From the NCBI RefSeq assembly GCF_944323605.1, contig NZ_CALUTC010000014.1:1-38730 (forward strand): 38,730 nucleotides of DNA, given 5' to 3'. Below the pieces are notes generated by a model. It saw nothing but the letters and a program-made list of their open reading frames with translations, made no database searches and had not been told where the DNA came from. The stretch comes from an uncultured Campylobacter sp. (GTDB lineage Bacteria; Campylobacterota; Campylobacteria; Campylobacterales; Campylobacteraceae). A program made the translations under genes and the position numbers. Numbering within the stretch: position 1 is the first letter of the stretch; each line of letters begins with the position of its first letter. Below are positions 18,049 through 24,969 of this stretch, piece after piece.

Positions 18049-19218
18049 CTATTTGTAGCCTACATTTTTTTCAAATTCCTTAAGTCTTTTATATACACTT
18101 CTTAGCTCTGTTATCATAGTCCAATTAAGTATAAAAACGCTAAAAGAAGTTCTTACATTATCAAAGGCTGAATTCATTTGCATAACTATCCCAAGTCCTA
18201 CTACACCGCTAAACAAAGACGGAGCTACTATCAAAAAGGGCAGTATAACAAGGCTTTGTTCAAACATTATCAGCCAGATATTAAAATACCCATAATGCAA
18301 AAATAGCCTTTTGTAATTTGTCGTTATCCCTGTGAAAAGCTCAAGTATGCTTTTATCAGAAGCGTATTTTGACCTATTATCTTCAGCATAGACTAGTTCT
18401 TTTCTAAAGGCAGCCTCTGCTTTTTGGTTGTTGTATTCAAGTCCGGGCAGCTTTATACCCACAAACCACGATATAAGCAAACCTCCAAGCGATACAAAAA
18501 GAGCAAGATAAACTAAAAAGCCGTCTATGTGCTTTAAAAAGCTAAATACATTCTCATCGCTAATGCTATTAAACAAGGCTTTTGATATAGGGTCGCTAAG
18601 CGTATAAAGTATAGGCAAAAAAGCTAGTAAGGTCATAAAGGCTTTAAAAATTTTAATACCCAAATCCTCCACAAGCTTTGAAAAACGGTAGCAGTCTTCT
18701 TGGATTCTTTGCGAACTTCCTTCTATATTGTCATCTTTTTCTTTCCAAAATTTAATATACTCAAAAGTCATAGCCTCACGCCATTTAAGTGCGTATAAAC
18801 TCGCTATATACACACTTAAAGCGTATATCAAAACATACGGCAAAGCTATACTTAAAAAAACCATAACAAGATGATAAAAGCTTATCATTCCATAAGCACT
18901 ATGCCCTTTGACATTTCTACTTCCGGTGAAAAATTCTAGTGAGTTTTGATATATATAAACAGAGGCTTTATTTATGAAATTTGCTTCATTAAATTCTTTT
19001 TGTGCAAGGGCTGAGTTGTTTGCGTCCTTTACGTTTTGTAAAAATTCTTCTTTTGAAATTTCAGCCTTAGGAGCTTGTAAAATATCATAAAAATCTCTAT
19101 ACCATTCATTTAAGGCAACCGTTAAGGCTATTTGAGTGTATATAAAAAGTATTAAAACAGCTAATACACCATAAGCATAAATGGCAAATTTTTTATTTAG
19201 ATAAAAAGATTTAAACAT
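18049..19218 (-). CDS. SbmA/BacA-like inner-membrane transporter
   Basis: About 389 residues with several long hydrophobic segments and the SbmA/BacA-type features ALTVALNEWYRDFYDILQ after the first helix, WREAMTFEYIKFW, and NWTMITELRSVYKRLKEFE at the C-terminus. No ATPase domain is fused or encoded nearby, which separates it from full ABC_membrane_2 exporters such as YddA. SbmA/BacA proteins are proton-driven importers of peptides such as proline-rich antimicrobial peptides and microcins, and can affect very-long-chain fatty acids in rhizobia; substrate here is unknown. The reading frame extends to an ATG at 19239, but the ATG at 19218 has GGAG 6 nt upstream. Matches C. jejuni Cj0182 by family. 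Confidence 0.82.
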   Translation of the reverse strand: MFKSFYLNKKFAIYAYGVLAVLILFIYTQIALTVALNEWYRDFYDILQAPKAEISKEEFLQNVKDANNSALAQKEFNEANFINKASVYIYQNSLEFFTGSRNVKGHSAYGMISFYHLVMVFLSIALPYVLIYALSVYIASLYALKWREAMTFEYIKFWKEKDDNIEGSSQRIQEDCYRFSKLVEDLGIKIFKAFMTLLAFLPILYTLSDPISKALFNSISDENVFSFLKHIDGFLVYLALFVSLGGLLISWFVGIKLPGLEYNNQKAEAAFRKELVYAEDNRSKYASDKSILELFTGITTNYKRLFLHYGYFNIWLIMFEQSLVILPFLIVAPSLFSGVVGLGIVMQMNSAFDNVRTSFSVFILNWTMITELRSVYKRLKEFEKNVGYK

Positions 19219-19240
19219 ATAAAACTCCAAAAAACACATA

Positions 19241-19275
19241 ATTCTAGCAGATAAAGCTAAACGATATTAAATATC
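19241..19275 (-). promoter_or_regulatory. Putative promoter and upstream palindrome of the SbmA-like gene
   Basis: On the minus strand TGC followed by TAGAAT (box at 19246-19241) forms an extended -10 about 23 nt upstream of the start at 19218. Seventeen nucleotides further upstream is the near-perfect palindrome GATATTAAATATC (19263-19275, 6-bp arms around one central base), a candidate operator. Its regulator is not identifiable from the sequence. Confidence 0.4.
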
Positions 19276-19349
19276 ATAAATTTTAATTGTTACTTTTAAA
19301 ATAAAAATCAATAAAACACAGCAAAAAATACCTTATTTTCTAATATTTT

Positions 19350-19358
19350 TGCTAAAAT
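19350..19358 (+). promoter_or_regulatory. Extended -10 promoter of the cetC-cetA-cetB cluster
   Basis: TGC TAAAAT (box 19353-19358) preceded by AATATTTTT is a good Campylobacter-type extended -10. It is 22 nt before the first PAS gene, whose ribosome binding site GGAAAGG begins at 19371. Confidence 0.7.
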
Positions 19359-19380
19359 ATATCTATATAAGGAAAGGACT

Positions 19381-19869
19381 ATGAAAGAGATTGTATTAAA
19401 AGATGATGCTCTGATTACATCAAAGACAGATTTAAAAGGTTTTATAACTTACGCAAATGATGATTTTGCTAGGTATTCGGGTTATTCTTTAAAAGAATGC
19501 TTATATAAGAATCACAATATAGTCCGCCATAAAGATATGCCAAAAACTGTCTTTAAATGCCTTTGGGATTACATACAAGAAGGAAAAGAAATTTTTGCCT
19601 TTGTTAAAAATTTAGCCAAAAATGGCGATTTTTACTGGGTTTTTGCAAATGTTACTCCGTCTTTTAATGATAAAAATGAAATTATAAATTATTATTCAGT
19701 TAGAAGAAAACCAAATAGCAAAGCCATATCCACTGTAGAAGATCTTTATTCTATTTTATTAAAAGAAGAGAAAAATGGCTTAGAATCCGGAGTAAATAAA
19801 CTTTTAGAAGTTGTAAATTCATATAATATGTCTTACAATCAATTAATGATGCATTTACAAGAACAATAG
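19381..19869 (+). CDS. cetC: PAS-domain energy-taxis sensor, CetC-like
   Basis: Cytoplasmic 162-residue single-PAS protein of the Aer/CetB type. The PAS core is visible: LITSKTDLKGFITYANDDF, then FARYSGYSLKECL, the family motif NIVRHKDMPKTVFKCLW, and the beta-sheet end DFYWVFANVTPSFND with YYSVRRKP. Aer-type PAS domains bind FAD and sense redox state; flavin binding here is inferred. No membrane segment or signalling domain is present, so it should act through the transducer encoded next. Gene order PAS-MCP-PAS matches Cj1191c-Cj1190c-Cj1189c (cetC-cetA-cetB), hence the symbol. A 74-nt stretch is identical to the second PAS gene. Confidence 0.82.
   Translation: MKEIVLKDDALITSKTDLKGFITYANDDFARYSGYSLKECLYKNHNIVRHKDMPKTVFKCLWDYIQEGKEIFAFVKNLAKNGDFYWVFANVTPSFNDKNEIINYYSVRRKPNSKAISTVEDLYSILLKEEKNGLESGVNKLLEVVNSYNMSYNQLMMHLQEQ
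19588..19661 (+). repeat. Copy 1 of a 74-nt perfect direct repeat shared by cetC and cetB
   Basis: Bases 19588-19661 are identical to 21509-21582. Both copies start at a GAA codon in the same reading frame (codon 70 of cetC, codon 71 of cetB) and encode EIFAFVKNLAKNGDFYWVFA followed by NVTPS. A shorter 26-nt identical stretch (19519-19544 here) precedes it, while flanking DNA differs clearly. Confidence 0.9.
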
Positions 19870-19889
19870 TAAAAATATTTATCATTTTA

Positions 19890-19898
19890 TGTTATACT
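19890..19898 (+). promoter_or_regulatory. Possible internal promoter just upstream of cetA
   Basis: TGT TATACT (box 19893-19898) preceded by T-rich DNA resembles an extended -10. It would start a transcript around 19905, placing the following G11 tract at the 5' end of a cetA mRNA leader. It is in the 42-nt gap between cetC and the G tract; co-transcription from the cetC promoter is equally possible. Confidence 0.4.
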
Positions 19899-19913
19899 TT
19901 AAATCTTTGAAAT

Positions 19914-19924
19914 GGGGGGGGGGG
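19914..19924 (+). repeat. G11 homopolymer at the cetA start region
   Basis: Eleven consecutive G residues. They begin with the G of an ATG at 19912 and end 10 nt before the TTG at 19935. With 11 G the ATG frame stops at TGA (19936-19938); with 9 or 12 G the ATG would be in frame with cetA. Tracts of this length are typical contingency repeats in Campylobacter. Confidence 0.95.
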
Positions 19925-19934
19925 AATTTACGTT

Positions 19935-21290
19935 TTGAATTTTATTATACTTATTGCTATTTTGGGCTTTATAGCCTCTTTCTTCTTACCATTTTATGTT
20001 TCAAGCGTTTGTTTTGTTTTGCTTTTAATCTTAGCCTTATATCTTATTTATAAACAGAAAGCACAAAGGGATATTTTGAAAAAAATTCATCTTTTATCAA
20101 AAGAGCTTAAAGAAGGAAATTTTGACGGCAGGATTATATATACTAATGAACCGGGTAAAGAATTAGCTGATATTTCAGATAATATCAACAATACCTTAGA
20201 TGAGTTAGAAGCTTATTTAAGGGAGATAAACACCTCTATAAACTGTTCTCAAACTGGGGAATTTTACCGCAAAGCTTTGCCTCAAGGACTAAAAGGTATT
20301 TTTGCTAACAATATAAAATTTATAAACAAAGCTTTAGAAAATATAGAAAAAACTTCAAAAGATATATTTAAAAATGCACTTTCAAGAACGCTTATGAATT
20401 TAAGCTTAGGCAATCAAAACAAAGACTTATCGCGTATTTCATCATCTTTAAATTCTGATATAAACACTATGAAAAATGTTTATACTGTTGTTAAAGAAAT
20501 TTCTAAGGATACAGACAAAAGTGCTAAAGATGTAGCCTCGCTTAAAGATGTGCTTGTTTCTTTAGCTTCGGTTGCAAATTCTAGCAAGGACGCAGTTTCT
20601 GTTTTCGTGCAAAATTCTCAAAGCATAAGCTCTATAGTATCATCTATAAAGGATATAGCAGATCAGACAAATTTACTCGCACTAAATGCAGCTATCGAAG
20701 CAGCAAGAGCGGGAGAGCATGGACGCGGTTTTGCGGTGGTTGCCGATGAAGTTAGAGTTTTAGCAGAAAGGGTTGAAAAAGCAACGGCTGAAATTTCAGT
20801 AGCTATGAATACCATACTTCAAGAGATTAATACCATACAAAATGGTAGCGAACAGGTGTTTAATATAGCAAGCGATTCAGAAGATAAGATAGAAAATTTA
20901 AGCAAGACCTTTGAAATCTTTTCTACAAGCTCAATATCTCTTTCAAATTCCTTTGAAGAGCTTGCAAAAAGGCTGATATTATCCGTTGTGAAAATAGATC
21001 ATATACTTTATAAATCAGATATATATCTAAGCCTAAATTCCGGCGATGAAAAGCAGTTTTCTGCAAACTCTCTTTCTAAGATAATGGAAGATGAAAATCT
21101 TAGCAAGGTTGTTTTTAACTTTATCTCAAAAGATGAGTTAGAGCTAAATTCTAAGGCTATACAAGAAAGCGCACAAAAGGCTTTAGAGCTTTCAAGGCAG
21201 TATATAGATAAAAAAACACACGATGAGATTATCCAAAGTGTTGAAAATTTGGAGGATATATCTCATAAAATGCTTACTAAATTAAAATAA
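19935..21290 (+). CDS. cetA: Energy-taxis transducer CetA (methyl-accepting chemotaxis protein)
   Basis: Membrane-anchored chemoreceptor with no sizeable periplasmic domain: a hydrophobic hairpin at residues about 1-42, then a HAMP-like region ([34 protein letters not shown]), and the cytoplasmic signalling tip with [20 protein letters not shown] and [20 protein letters not shown]. It should relay the state of the flanking PAS proteins to CheW/CheA. The start is uncertain. In this sequence the open frame can only begin at the TTG at 19935, or later; the upstream ATG at 19912 is thrown out of frame by the G11 tract, and would give [10 protein letters not shown] with 9 G. The poly-G could itself serve as the Shine-Dalgarno region for the TTG. 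cetB follows after 8 nt. Confidence 0.88.
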   Translation: MNFIILIAILGFIASFFLPFYVSSVCFVLLLILALYLIYKQKAQRDILKKIHLLSKELKEGNFDGRIIYTNEPGKELADISDNINNTLDELEAYLREINTSINCSQTGEFYRKALPQGLKGIFANNIKFINKALENIEKTSKDIFKNALSRTLMNLSLGNQNKDLSRISSSLNSDINTMKNVYTVVKEISKDTDKSAKDVASLKDVLVSLASVANSSKDAVSVFVQNSQSISSIVSSIKDIADQTNLLALNAAIEAARAGEHGRGFAVVADEVRVLAERVEKATAEISVAMNTILQEINTIQNGSEQVFNIASDSEDKIENLSKTFEIFSTSSISLSNSFEELAKRLILSVVKIDHILYKSDIYLSLNSGDEKQFSANSLSKIMEDENLSKVVFNFISKDELELNSKAIQESAQKALELSRQYIDKKTHDEIIQSVENLEDISHKMLTKLK

Positions 21291-21298
21291 GGACAAAA

Positions 21299-21793
21299 AT
21301 GCAAGAAATAAAACTAAGAGACGATACTTTAATAACATCAAAAACAAATTTAAAAGGCGATATAAGTTACGCAAATCACGATTTTTTAAAATACGCAGGA
21401 TACGATCATATAAAAGATGTGCTTAACAAACCGCATAACATAGTCCGCCATAAAGATATGCCAAAGACTGTTTTTAAGTATTTATGGGAATATATGAAAA
21501 ATGGCGATGAAATTTTTGCCTTTGTTAAAAATTTAGCCAAAAATGGCGATTTTTACTGGGTTTTTGCAAATGTTACTCCGTCAAAAGACGCAAATGGTAA
21601 TGTTATCGGGTATTATTCTGTGCGTAGGAGACCAAATGAAAAAGCTTTGGCTATCATAAAAGAGCTTTATGCCAAGCTTTTAGAACTCGAACAAAAAGAG
21701 GGCGTAAATAAAGCCTGTGAAATGCTTGATGAGTATTGTAAAGGTCAAGGCAAAACTTATAACGAACTCATTTTTTCTCTGCAATCAATGTAA
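21299..21793 (+). CDS. cetB: PAS-domain energy-taxis sensor CetB
   Basis: A 164-residue single-PAS cytoplasmic protein, paralogous to the protein encoded at 19381, with the same landmarks: LITSKTNLKGDISYANHDFL, NIVRHKDMPKTVFKYLWEYM, and YWVFANVTPSKD followed by GYYSVRRRP. In C. jejuni CetB carries the FAD and signals with CetA to drive energy taxis. AAGGA lies 6 nt before the ATG. Assignment of CetB versus CetC between the two PAS genes is by position (after cetA), since the sequences are very similar and share a 74-nt identical block. Ends before a hairpin terminator. Confidence 0.85.
   Translation: MQEIKLRDDTLITSKTNLKGDISYANHDFLKYAGYDHIKDVLNKPHNIVRHKDMPKTVFKYLWEYMKNGDEIFAFVKNLAKNGDFYWVFANVTPSKDANGNVIGYYSVRRRPNEKALAIIKELYAKLLELEQKEGVNKACEMLDEYCKGQGKTYNELIFSLQSM
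21509..21582 (+). repeat. Copy 2 of the 74-nt perfect direct repeat (in cetB)
   Basis: Identical to 19588-19661 over all 74 bases, same reading frame. The copies are 1921 bp apart and flank cetA entirely. Confidence 0.9.
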
Positions 21794-21800
21794 AAAAAAC

Positions 21801-21824
21801 GCTTTCAAGTCCTAGCTTGAAAGC
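21801..21824 (+). terminator. Terminator after cetB
   Basis: A 9-bp perfect stem (GCTTTCAAG at 21801-21809, CTTGAAAGC at 21816-21824) with a 6-nt loop, beginning 8 nt after the cetB stop. A short T-rich tail (CTTCTTTT) follows after AAAA. It separates the taxis cluster from flgE. Confidence 0.65.
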
Positions 21825-21902
21825 AAAACTTCTTTTAGCTAAAAACAGTTTTTTCTTTTTTTAAACAGCTTTTCTTAAATTCACTAAATTTTTTCTAAAA
21901 AT

Positions 21903-21919
21903 TGGAACACTTCTTGCTT
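21903..21919 (+). promoter_or_regulatory. Sigma54 (RpoN) -24/-12 promoter of flgE
   Basis: TGGAACACTTCTTGCTTT matches the RpoN consensus, with GG at 21904-21905 and GC at 21916-21917 separated by exactly 10 nt. Middle flagellar genes of Campylobacter, including hook genes, are driven by RpoN with FlgSR. It lies about 45 nt upstream of the flgE start. Confidence 0.92.
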
Positions 21920-21963
21920 TTACTTTCTCAAATAAAAATGCAATATTTCATAAAGGATTTACT

Positions 21964-24603
21964 ATGATGAAATCACTTTGGTCTGGTGTCTCTGGTCTTA
22001 GAGTTCATCAAACAGGTATGGATGTTGAAGGTAATAACATAGCAAATGTTAATACCTATGGTTTTAAGTATTCTCGTGTTAATTACAACACTTCATTTTC
22101 TCAAACTATGGCTATAGCTACTGGACCCGTTGGTAATCTCGGTGGTCAAAATGCTATGCAGGTTGGATTAGGTGTTAGTGCAAATTCTACTATGCGTGTG
22201 CATTCTCAAGGCTCTATATCAGGAACAGATAGAAATTATGATGTGGCTATAGAGGGAGCTGGGTATTTTTTGGTTTCAAATAACGGAGGTAGGACTCAGT
22301 ATCTTACAAGAGACGGTTCTTTTAATGTCGATGCGGCTGGAAATTTCGTTACAACAAATGGCTATGTAGTTCAAGGCTGGAATATGAATCCAAGAACAGG
22401 AGAGGTAGATACTTCTTTACCAGCTACAAATTTGCAATGGGATCAAGATATGACTATACCGGCAAATCCTAGTTCAGAGCTTTGGTTAAATGGAACTTTA
22501 AATAGTGGTTATCAAGGCTTAAGTGCTAATGAAGTACGTTCTATATACAGTCTTGATTCAGTTCATGGTTTTAATGCTAAAACAGGCGTGGAAGCAAATG
22601 AAAACAATAATGCTACAAATCAATTCTACACAACTTCAGATAACGCCCTAGAATTAACTGAAAAAGGCGTTGATATGGCTGGTATCTTTGTAAATAATGG
22701 AGATAAGACATATGATAGTTTAAATATAAGAGAGGGACAAGGCTTTTGGGTAAGCTTTGCTGATGCGACTTATTCTACAGGGGATACTTTTGGTGCAGCT
22801 GCTGCTCCAGTATTTGATATAAATAATCAACAAAATCAACTTGGTGCTCTCTACTGGGGAAATATTCCGGGGCAACCTGTAACTCTTGATATCACTATAA
22901 ACGGAGTTCGTATAAGAAACGATCAAATCACAAGTCTTGATCAAGCAGTTCAGTTTATAAATACCTTTACAAGCCCTACAGATACAAGAGAAGGCACAGG
23001 CGTAAGAGCAGTTGCTAAACAAGATGGTTCAGGTATAGACTTCATAAACACAAACAATGAGGGTGAAACTGATAATATGAAAAATATCAGACTAACAGTA
23101 AATGAAGCCAATTCTGCTGGTGAAAGACACAGAATAGAGTGGGACGCAGCAGGCCAAACTTTTAATGTTGTAAACATAACTAACGGTAATGTTGCTGGAG
23201 GAACAACAAACTCAAACTGGATAGCAGGAAATGAAGGAGCAGCAGGTACTGGTTTAACAAGAACAGTGCAAGTAATCACAGCTCATAAATACACTTACAG
23301 CTCTTCAGCTCCAGCTCTTACTGAGATGTATAACCCAGACTCTGGCATAGCCTTTGCTGGAACTTCAGGTGGTGTCTTAGGTGATGGAACACAAGTTTTA
23401 GATGATCCAGCCGAGGAAGCTTACAGACAAGCTTTACAAGGTGGGCTTTTAAATAATCAAGCAAGAGTTTTTAGGACTACTGAAGACTTAAGAGAGCTTT
23501 TGCAAAGAGATGCAAGATATGGTGTGGATTATGACGGATCCGGTATAAATGGGACTCAAAACGGCTTTTCAATAGCAGATGTAAATCAAAGCGTAACAGT
23601 AACAGTTGATGAAAATGGATCTTTTGTCCTTTCAAATCCTGATTCAGTAAGTGATATACCTGCGGGTGTTATATCTAACGGCGGTGTCGCTCCTGCTGTA
23701 ACTGATCTTCCTCCTATAAGCATGAGCATAAACATAAGTGCTTTTTTAGATGAAGCAAATTTAATCTCTACAAATGACGCTTTAGCAGGACTTTTTGAGG
23801 GTTGGTCTGGCTCTATGACTGTTGGTTCAAATAATAAATACAGTGAAGAAGCTAAACTAGCTAATTTAGGCACAAATTTAACTGTTATTGACTCTCTTGG
23901 TTCAAGCCATCAAATTCACGTTGAATGGACTAAGATAAGCACCACTGTAGACGGTGGTAATGAATGGCAAATGGTAATAAGAGTTGAAGAGCCAGCTACC
24001 ATAAATACTACTGGAGTTGGACCTGATAATATCATAGTGGGAAGTATAAGATTTGGAAGTGATGGATCCTTAATATCTTATGATCCAAGAACGATAAATT
24101 TCAGTGCAAATAACGGTTCTGCACCAAATCAACAAATCAGACTAAATTTAGGTGCTTCAGGCGGTTATAATGGACTTGTAAGTAATGATCAAACTTCAGC
24201 AGTAACAGGTAACTACACAGATGGATATATAGCAGGAACTCTTTTAAAGGGTATGGACAACACAAGGATAGATCAACAAGGAAACATAATAGCTTCTTTT
24301 AGTAATGCTCTTTCAATGGTTGTCGGTAAGATAGCTATGGGAACTGTCGTAAATGATGCAGGGCTTGAAGATATAGGCGGAAATATGTATAAAAAGACTG
24401 CAAACAGTGGAGAAATAACAGTCGGAGTATCAGGCACAGGCGGTCGTGGAAATATGCGTTCAGCTAGTGTAGAGATGTCAAACGCTGACTTGTCGCTTTC
24501 TTTAACAAACTTAATAGTCATACAAAGAGGCTATCAAGCGAATTCAAAAACCATAAGCACAAGCGATCAAATGCTTAACACCTTACTTCAGTTGAAGCAG
24601 TAA
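21964..24603 (+). CDS. flgE: Flagellar hook protein FlgE
   Basis: Structural subunit of the flagellar hook, exported by the flagellar type III apparatus. The N-terminal rod/hook motif is SLWSGVSGLRVHQTGMDVEG followed by NNIANVNTYGFKYSRV. The C-terminal D0 helix ends LTNLIVIQRGYQANSKTIST then SDQMLNTLLQLK. At 879 residues it is about twice the length of enterobacterial FlgE and matches the large Campylobacter hook protein, with a big surface-exposed variable middle. Two ATG codons are adjacent (21964, 21967) and AAGGA is just upstream; either works. It is transcribed alone from the sigma54 promoter at 21903 and ends in a strong terminator. Confidence 0.96.
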   Translation: MMKSLWSGVSGLRVHQTGMDVEGNNIANVNTYGFKYSRVNYNTSFSQTMAIATGPVGNLGGQNAMQVGLGVSANSTMRVHSQGSISGTDRNYDVAIEGAGYFLVSNNGGRTQYLTRDGSFNVDAAGNFVTTNGYVVQGWNMNPRTGEVDTSLPATNLQWDQDMTIPANPSSELWLNGTLNSGYQGLSANEVRSIYSLDSVHGFNAKTGVEANENNNATNQFYTTSDNALELTEKGVDMAGIFVNNGDKTYDSLNIREGQGFWVSFADATYSTGDTFGAAAAPVFDINNQQNQLGALYWGNIPGQPVTLDITINGVRIRNDQITSLDQAVQFINTFTSPTDTREGTGVRAVAKQDGSGIDFINTNNEGETDNMKNIRLTVNEANSAGERHRIEWDAAGQTFNVVNITNGNVAGGTTNSNWIAGNEGAAGTGLTRTVQVITAHKYTYSSSAPALTEMYNPDSGIAFAGTSGGVLGDGTQVLDDPAEEAYRQALQGGLLNNQARVFRTTEDLRELLQRDARYGVDYDGSGINGTQNGFSIADVNQSVTVTVDENGSFVLSNPDSVSDIPAGVISNGGVAPAVTDLPPISMSINISAFLDEANLISTNDALAGLFEGWSGSMTVGSNNKYSEEAKLANLGTNLTVIDSLGSSHQIHVEWTKISTTVDGGNEWQMVIRVEEPATINTTGVGPDNIIVGSIRFGSDGSLISYDPRTINFSANNGSAPNQQIRLNLGASGGYNGLVSNDQTSAVTGNYTDGYIAGTLLKGMDNTRIDQQGNIIASFSNALSMVVGKIAMGTVVNDAGLEDIGGNMYKKTANSGEITVGVSGTGGRGNMRSASVEMSNADLSLSLTNLIVIQRGYQANSKTISTSDQMLNTLLQLKQ

Positions 24604-24607
24604 TTTT

Positions 24608-24643
24608 AAGCTCGAAATTTTTAAGAAAATTTCGAGCTTTTTT
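24608..24643 (+). terminator. Strong Rho-independent terminator after flgE
   Basis: A 14-bp stem (AAGCTCGAAATTTT at 24608-24621 with its complement at 24626-24639), tetraloop TAAG, followed by a run of T to 24643. Starts 4 nt after the flgE stop. Confidence 0.9.
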
Positions 24644-24668
24644 GAGCTTTTGGAACCTTTTTTGCTTT

Positions 24669-24676
24669 TATAAAAT
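24669..24676 (+). promoter_or_regulatory. Possible promoter of a small RNA downstream of flgE
   Basis: TATAAAAT at 24669-24676, preceded by TTTTTTGCTTT, resembles a Campylobacter -10 region (TATAAA or TAAAAT). It lies between the flgE terminator and the structured stretch at 24683-24833. Confidence 0.4.
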
Positions 24677-24682
24677 AGGGCT

Positions 24683-24833
24683 TTAGAAGCTTTTGACGAA
24701 ATGCAAACTCTAGGTTTAGGGTTTGCACCTTTTCTCTTGCAATACAAGTCTATCGCGGTAGTTTTGTATGCCAGAGGACTTGACCTTCAATCTATTGCGA
24801 ACTCGCTCTTTTTGGGCGGGTTGCAATTTTTTT
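24683..24833 (+). ncRNA. Candidate small structured RNA in the flgE-eptC gap
   Basis: The 366-bp gap between flgE and eptC holds no convincing gene but several ordered hairpins. TGCAAAC (24702-24708) pairs with GTTTGCA (24721-24727). ATACAA (24742-24747) pairs with TTGTAT (24764-24769), enclosing CTAT/GTAG. CAAGTC (24745-24750) can alternatively pair with GACTTG (24777-24782), a possible switch. A long terminator-like hairpin with seven T follows at 24794-24833. A -10-like box at 24669 would give a transcript of about 150 nt. I do not recognise it as SRP, 6S, tmRNA or RNase P RNA. A 69-codon open frame at 24701-24910 crosses these hairpins and looks accidental. Structure is seen; being an expressed RNA is inference. 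Confidence 0.45.
24794..24833 (+). terminator. Strong terminator-like hairpin with T7 tail, not attached to a known gene
   Basis: ATTGC (24794-24798) pairs with GCAAT (24823-24827), then after a one-base bulge AACTCGCTC (24800-24808) pairs with GGGCGGGTT (24814-24822), including two G-U pairs, around a T5 loop. TTTTTTT (24827-24833) follows. It is GC-rich relative to its surroundings and lies 190 nt beyond the flgE terminator, so it must serve another transcript if real. Confidence 0.7.
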
Positions 24834-24850
24834 GTGTTTTTTTAGCTCTT

Positions 24851-24873
24851 GCATCGGATCGATGCTCCTTTTT
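24851..24873 (+). terminator. Second small hairpin with T tail
   Basis: GCATCG (24851-24856) and CGATGC (24860-24865) pair around a 3-nt loop, followed by TCCTTTTT. It may be a back-up terminator for the candidate RNA, or an element of the eptC upstream region; the eptC promoter begins at about 24935. Confidence 0.4.
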
Positions 24874-24934
24874 AATTAACCCTAACCTAACTTATCTGTG
24901 CAAGGGCTAAAAAAGCTTAGTTAATGCAAAATTT

Positions 24935-24943
24935 TGATATAAT
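24935..24943 (+). promoter_or_regulatory. Extended -10 promoter of the phosphoethanolamine transferase gene
   Basis: TGA TATAAT (box 24938-24943) preceded by AAAATTT is a consensus extended -10, 26 nt before the start codon at 24970. GGGGATT just upstream of the ATG is the ribosome binding site. Confidence 0.75.
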
Positions 24944-24969
24944 TTCTCATTTTATTTTGGGGATTTACA

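Noticed and set aside
20640..20780. High similarity between the cetA signalling tip and the minus-strand chemoreceptor at about 27990-28130
   Set aside because: Explained by the universally conserved MCP hairpin tip; differences are spread through synonymous positions, so no evidence of a recent exchange as in cetB/cetC.
22720..24521. Several 80-110 codon minus-strand frames inside flgE
   Set aside because: They are complements of a strongly conserved hook gene with its own sigma54 promoter, lack binding sites and show no recognisable domain.
24790..24880. Minus-strand mini-ORF starting MQELKKHKKIATRPKRASSQ, with AAGGAG upstream
   Set aside because: Only 20 codons, with a 10-nt spacing and no promoter or relatives I recognise; its start region is simply the complement of the hairpins.
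24701..24910. 69-codon open frame in the flgE-eptC gap
   Set aside because: No ribosome binding site, low-complexity hydrophobic product with no recognisable motif, and it runs straight through two terminator-like hairpins; better explained as an accidental frame over a structured RNA.
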